Below, piece after piece: positions 61,111 to 64,000 of a stretch of 64,000 nt of DNA. The stretch lies in the NCBI GenBank assembly GCA_029379385.1, contig CM055612.1, positions 11,966,001 through 12,030,000 of the forward strand. Direction: 5' to 3'. Every line of letters starts with the position of its first letter. Position 1 is the first letter of the stretch. The DNA comes from Quillaja saponaria. Its lineage: Eukaryota; Streptophyta; Magnoliopsida; Fabales; Quillajaceae. The notes beneath the pieces are model-generated. The model was not told the origin of the DNA. It was given only the letters and a program-made list of their open reading frames with translations, and made no database searches. A program made the translations under genes and the position numbers.

Positions 61111-62129
61111 AAAAATCTGTAAAATTGAGGGCAAAAGGGATGCCCACAACAAATGACATAAACATAAAAATAAATTTATAATTCTAATAAAAAGAAAAAT
61201 AATAGCTCATAATGATATTAAAATATTATTAATTTTTTCTTAATTTTTATATGACATAATTCAAATACAATTAAATCATAAATAATAAATTCTATTATTT
61301 CGTTCTTTATTATTCTCTATTGGTTGTAAAAAACTCATTCTCGAGTTTTGAAATGAAAGAGAATGAGGATCTCAGAAATAAAATCATTCTACAAGATCTT
61401 CGATAGAGTTAACAAAAAACATTTGAGAAAAATTTGTTTGGAATTTCAAACACTTGAAACTTCAATGTTATGAAAAGTGAACAAGCTCAACATTCAAAGA
61501 AGATGCAGTGTAGAGTAGAATATCTCTTCTGAAACTAAAATGCCAACTCATTTAATTTCTAGTTCAATTGGAGTTTTGTTATCAAACTATAAGTTTTCTT
61601 CAACCAAAACTTGCATTGGTTCCGATATTGAAAATTCTACATATTTTTCAACAATGGAAGGATAATATCACTAGATTTTTTGTAGAACTATAAGCTCCTC
61701 AACTATTTTGTCAAGAACTAGCGAATCATCTGCTTATTTGCATTTAGTGTGTAGATGCAGAATCTCAACTCAATAACGGTTTAAAATGTTTTTACATCTG
61801 ATGGGAAAATGCATGGCAGACATAGAAATGCAGATGTTGATTGTATTTGAGTTTGCATGCCAAATACAAAAACGCAAACTTAAATTGTTTTGCAGACGCA
61901 AATAAATTTTATATTATTTTGTAGTAAATACTAGTTTGAAATAAAATTTATATTTCAAATCAAAATTTTAGATAATAAAATATAATTTTATAGGAAAACA
62001 CCAAAAAGATAAAATACAACTAATATAATAAAAAAAATCAACAAAAAACTACAAATCATCTCCTAAAATAAAACCTCATCCCTATCTCGTCTTTCCTCAT
62101 CATCTTGCAAGCTGAGGTGTAAAGGGCCA
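61111..62129. other. Intergenic; nothing recognised
   Basis: AT-rich DNA without protein-like open frames or clear repeats. Confidence 0.5.
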
Positions 62130-63435
62130 AATGGAGGATTAGAAAGCTAAAATAAACTGAAATGAAGAAATTATTAATTTCAATTTGATATAAATAAAAG
62201 TTAAAAATTAAGATAACTTACATTTCTCTTTGAAATTGTATCGTGATGATAAAATTCTAACTGTTAATCTAAATTTTATTCTGTTATTTCTTATAGTTTT
62301 TATTCGTCTAAGGGTTATGTAGGTGCAGCTGGAATCCCATTTTTCAAAGCTTTTGCTTTGAAATTGAAACTTGTCCTTAACAACCTAATTGTTGATCCAA
62401 ATTCTATTATGTTTTTTTCTATATGTTTTATTCGTCCACATGATCATGTTGGTACTCCCAGAATCTCCAAAGAACATCTACTTGACCATTTTATCCCCCC
62501 AAACCCCAGTTTTTGAAAATTTTTGCTTGAAATTAAAGTTTAGGCTTAACAATTTAACCGTTGAATCAAATTCTAAGCCCCCTTTTTTTTTTTTTTTCTT
62601 TTGTAGATGTTATTCGTCTCCATGGTCGTGCTAGTAATCTTGAAATCTTGAATGGACGTCTACTTGGCTGTTTTGAAATAGAAACTTCTGCTTAGCAACC
62701 TAACTGTTGATTCAAATTATATTCCTTTTTTTCTTACATGTCTTCTTCATTCCCACGGTAGTGATGATACTCCCGGAATCTCAAACAGAAGTCTACTTAA
62801 TCATTTTACCCCTCGAACCCTATTTTTTAATGTTTTTGTTTTGAAATTGGAACTTGTGCTTAACAACCTAAACATTGATTGAAATTCTATTATATTTTTT
62901 TTCTTCAAGTTTTATTTGTCCTTAGGTCGATGCCGGTATTCTCTAAATTTCAAACAATCGTCTACTTAACTATTATGCCATCCGAATCCCATCTTTAAAA
63001 ACTTTTGCTTTAAAATTAAACTTGTGCTTAACAACCTAACTGTTGTTTCAAATTTTATTTTGTCTTTTTTTTACAAGTTTTATTTGTTCTCACAGTTGTT
63101 TCGGTACTCTTAAAATCCTAAACGGAAATCGATTTGACCATTTTATCCCTTGAACTTCATTTTTTAAAGTTTTTTCTTTGAAATTGAAAACCTTAAGAAT
63201 CTAATAGTTGATCCAAATTCTATTTCGTTTTTTCCTACGAATCTTATTTGTCCCCACGATTGTATCGGTATTTTCAAAATCCCAAACAAACGTCTACTTG
63301 ATCACTTTACTAGCCGAACCCTATTTTTTAAAAATTTTGCTTTGATATTGAAACTTATGCTTATCAACCTAACTGTTAATCCAAATTATGTTATTTTTTT
63401 TACAGGTCATATTCATCTCTAGGGTAGTGTCAATA
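62130..63435. repeat. Degenerate tandem array, period about 168 bp, 7-8 units
   Basis: The marker GTTGATCCAAATT (and variants) appears near 62263, 62391, 62560, 62706, 62874, 63042, 63207 and 63375. The last four spacings are 168, 168, 165 and 168; earlier ones vary (128, 169, 146). Units also share TTGCTTTGAAATTGAAACTT, CTTAACAACCTAACTG, a T-run followed by TTATTCGTC, and CGTCTACTTGACCATTTTA. Unit identity is moderate, so the array is old. No coding potential. Confidence 0.85.
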
Positions 63436-64000
63436 TGCCTAGAATTCTGTGAATTTGAAGAGAACAATGTTTCTAAGTTACAACAGTTTACAAAATATGA
63501 CAATTGTAGCTCAATATAGATATTAGCTTCAAATCCAATTTAAAGAGATAAGTAATAAACTTGATTAGAATTCGAAAGAGACGAATGATTCTCTTAAAGA
63601 TACGTTAGGATTCTCTTAATTATATTTAAATTGGAAATTGAATTGTTCAATTTCAATTTTCTTGTTTAGTTTACATTTTAGAATTAAAATTGAAATTTTC
63701 AACTCAATTCCCGGGAATTGAGAAAAAACTATAACATATCATCTTCAATTCTTATGTATAGACCCTAAAATTACAACTTTTAAGTATGTGCTATTCTTGA
63801 CAACTACTTATTTGTGCTGCCAAATCAAGTTATAAAATTGGGCACTACCACCGATAACTTTCATCACCACCTGTAAGCCTTTACCCACTAACAACTTCAT
63901 CCACCTGTTATCGACTTCCACCATCACGATTGACCTATTGAATATGTTACAAGATACCAATGGAACTAGTTAAAGATGACAACAATCTCACTGATGACGA
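63436..64000. other. Intergenic to window end; nothing recognised
   Basis: No open frame of note. The final 200 bases contain repeated CCACC/CACCACC words but no clear gene. Confidence 0.5.

Noticed and set aside
1..64000. CRISPR arrays, operons, riboswitches, phage-type or bacterial defence systems
   Set aside because: The window is plant nuclear DNA with spliced genes; the direct repeats seen are microsatellites, tandem duplications, LTRs or a 168-bp array, none with CRISPR-like spacing.

Overview
This is a 64 kb stretch of an AT-rich eudicot nuclear genome. The evidence is spliced genes with plant-type GT-AG introns, plant-specific families (DCD-Kelch, BADC, PLS-type PPR, IMK2-like receptor kinase), tRNA-derived SINEs, Ty1/copia and Ty3/gypsy elements, a hAT transposon and many small fold-back elements. 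I do not name a species. No prokaryotic, organellar, CRISPR or operon features were seen.

Layout. 1-3.6 kb is intergenic and holds a family of short hairpin palindromes. 3.65-11 kb is a ten-coding-exon gene on the + strand for a DCD-domain plus Kelch-repeat protein (869 aa as I splice it). 12.6-17.4 kb is a nine-exon gene on the - strand for a BADC1-like (biotin/lipoyl-attachment-domain-containing) regulator of plastid acetyl-CoA carboxylase (276 aa). 17.5-21.2 kb is intergenic with a MITE-like element and a long-TIR Pack-MULE-like element that carries a host-gene fragment. 21.4-23.2 kb is a two-exon gene on the - strand for an unrecognised plant protein (497 aa). 24.2-25.2 kb is a fold-back element interrupted by a SINE.

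27.8-36.6 kb holds two related Ty3/gypsy chromoviruses. The first is old, rearranged and truncated. The second is nearly complete (5.5 kb, 281-bp LTRs, 5-bp target-site duplication), but its gag-pol frame is broken. 36.9-38.8 kb is a decayed IMK2-like LRR receptor-kinase pseudogene, followed by a duplicated AT-rich unit and a small chimera of two distant pieces of that pseudogene.

41.4-46.1 kb is a PPR gene (618 aa, E-type) with a probable upstream leader exon. 47.4-47.6 kb is a second SINE. 48.4-50.5 kb contains only weak coding traces. 50.6-58.9 kb is a Ty1/copia remnant on the - strand, split by a 4.9-kb hAT (DUF659/BED) transposon. 59.0-59.9 kb is a partial duplicate of the DCD-Kelch gene lying between two copia fragments. 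62.1-63.4 kb is a degenerate tandem array with a period near 168 bp.

The four intact host genes are unrelated in function and separately transcribed, so there is no gene cluster. The most interesting content is structural: nested and chimeric insertions, gene-fragment capture or duplication, palindrome families and a mosaic pseudogene. I found no convincing new multi-gene biological system.
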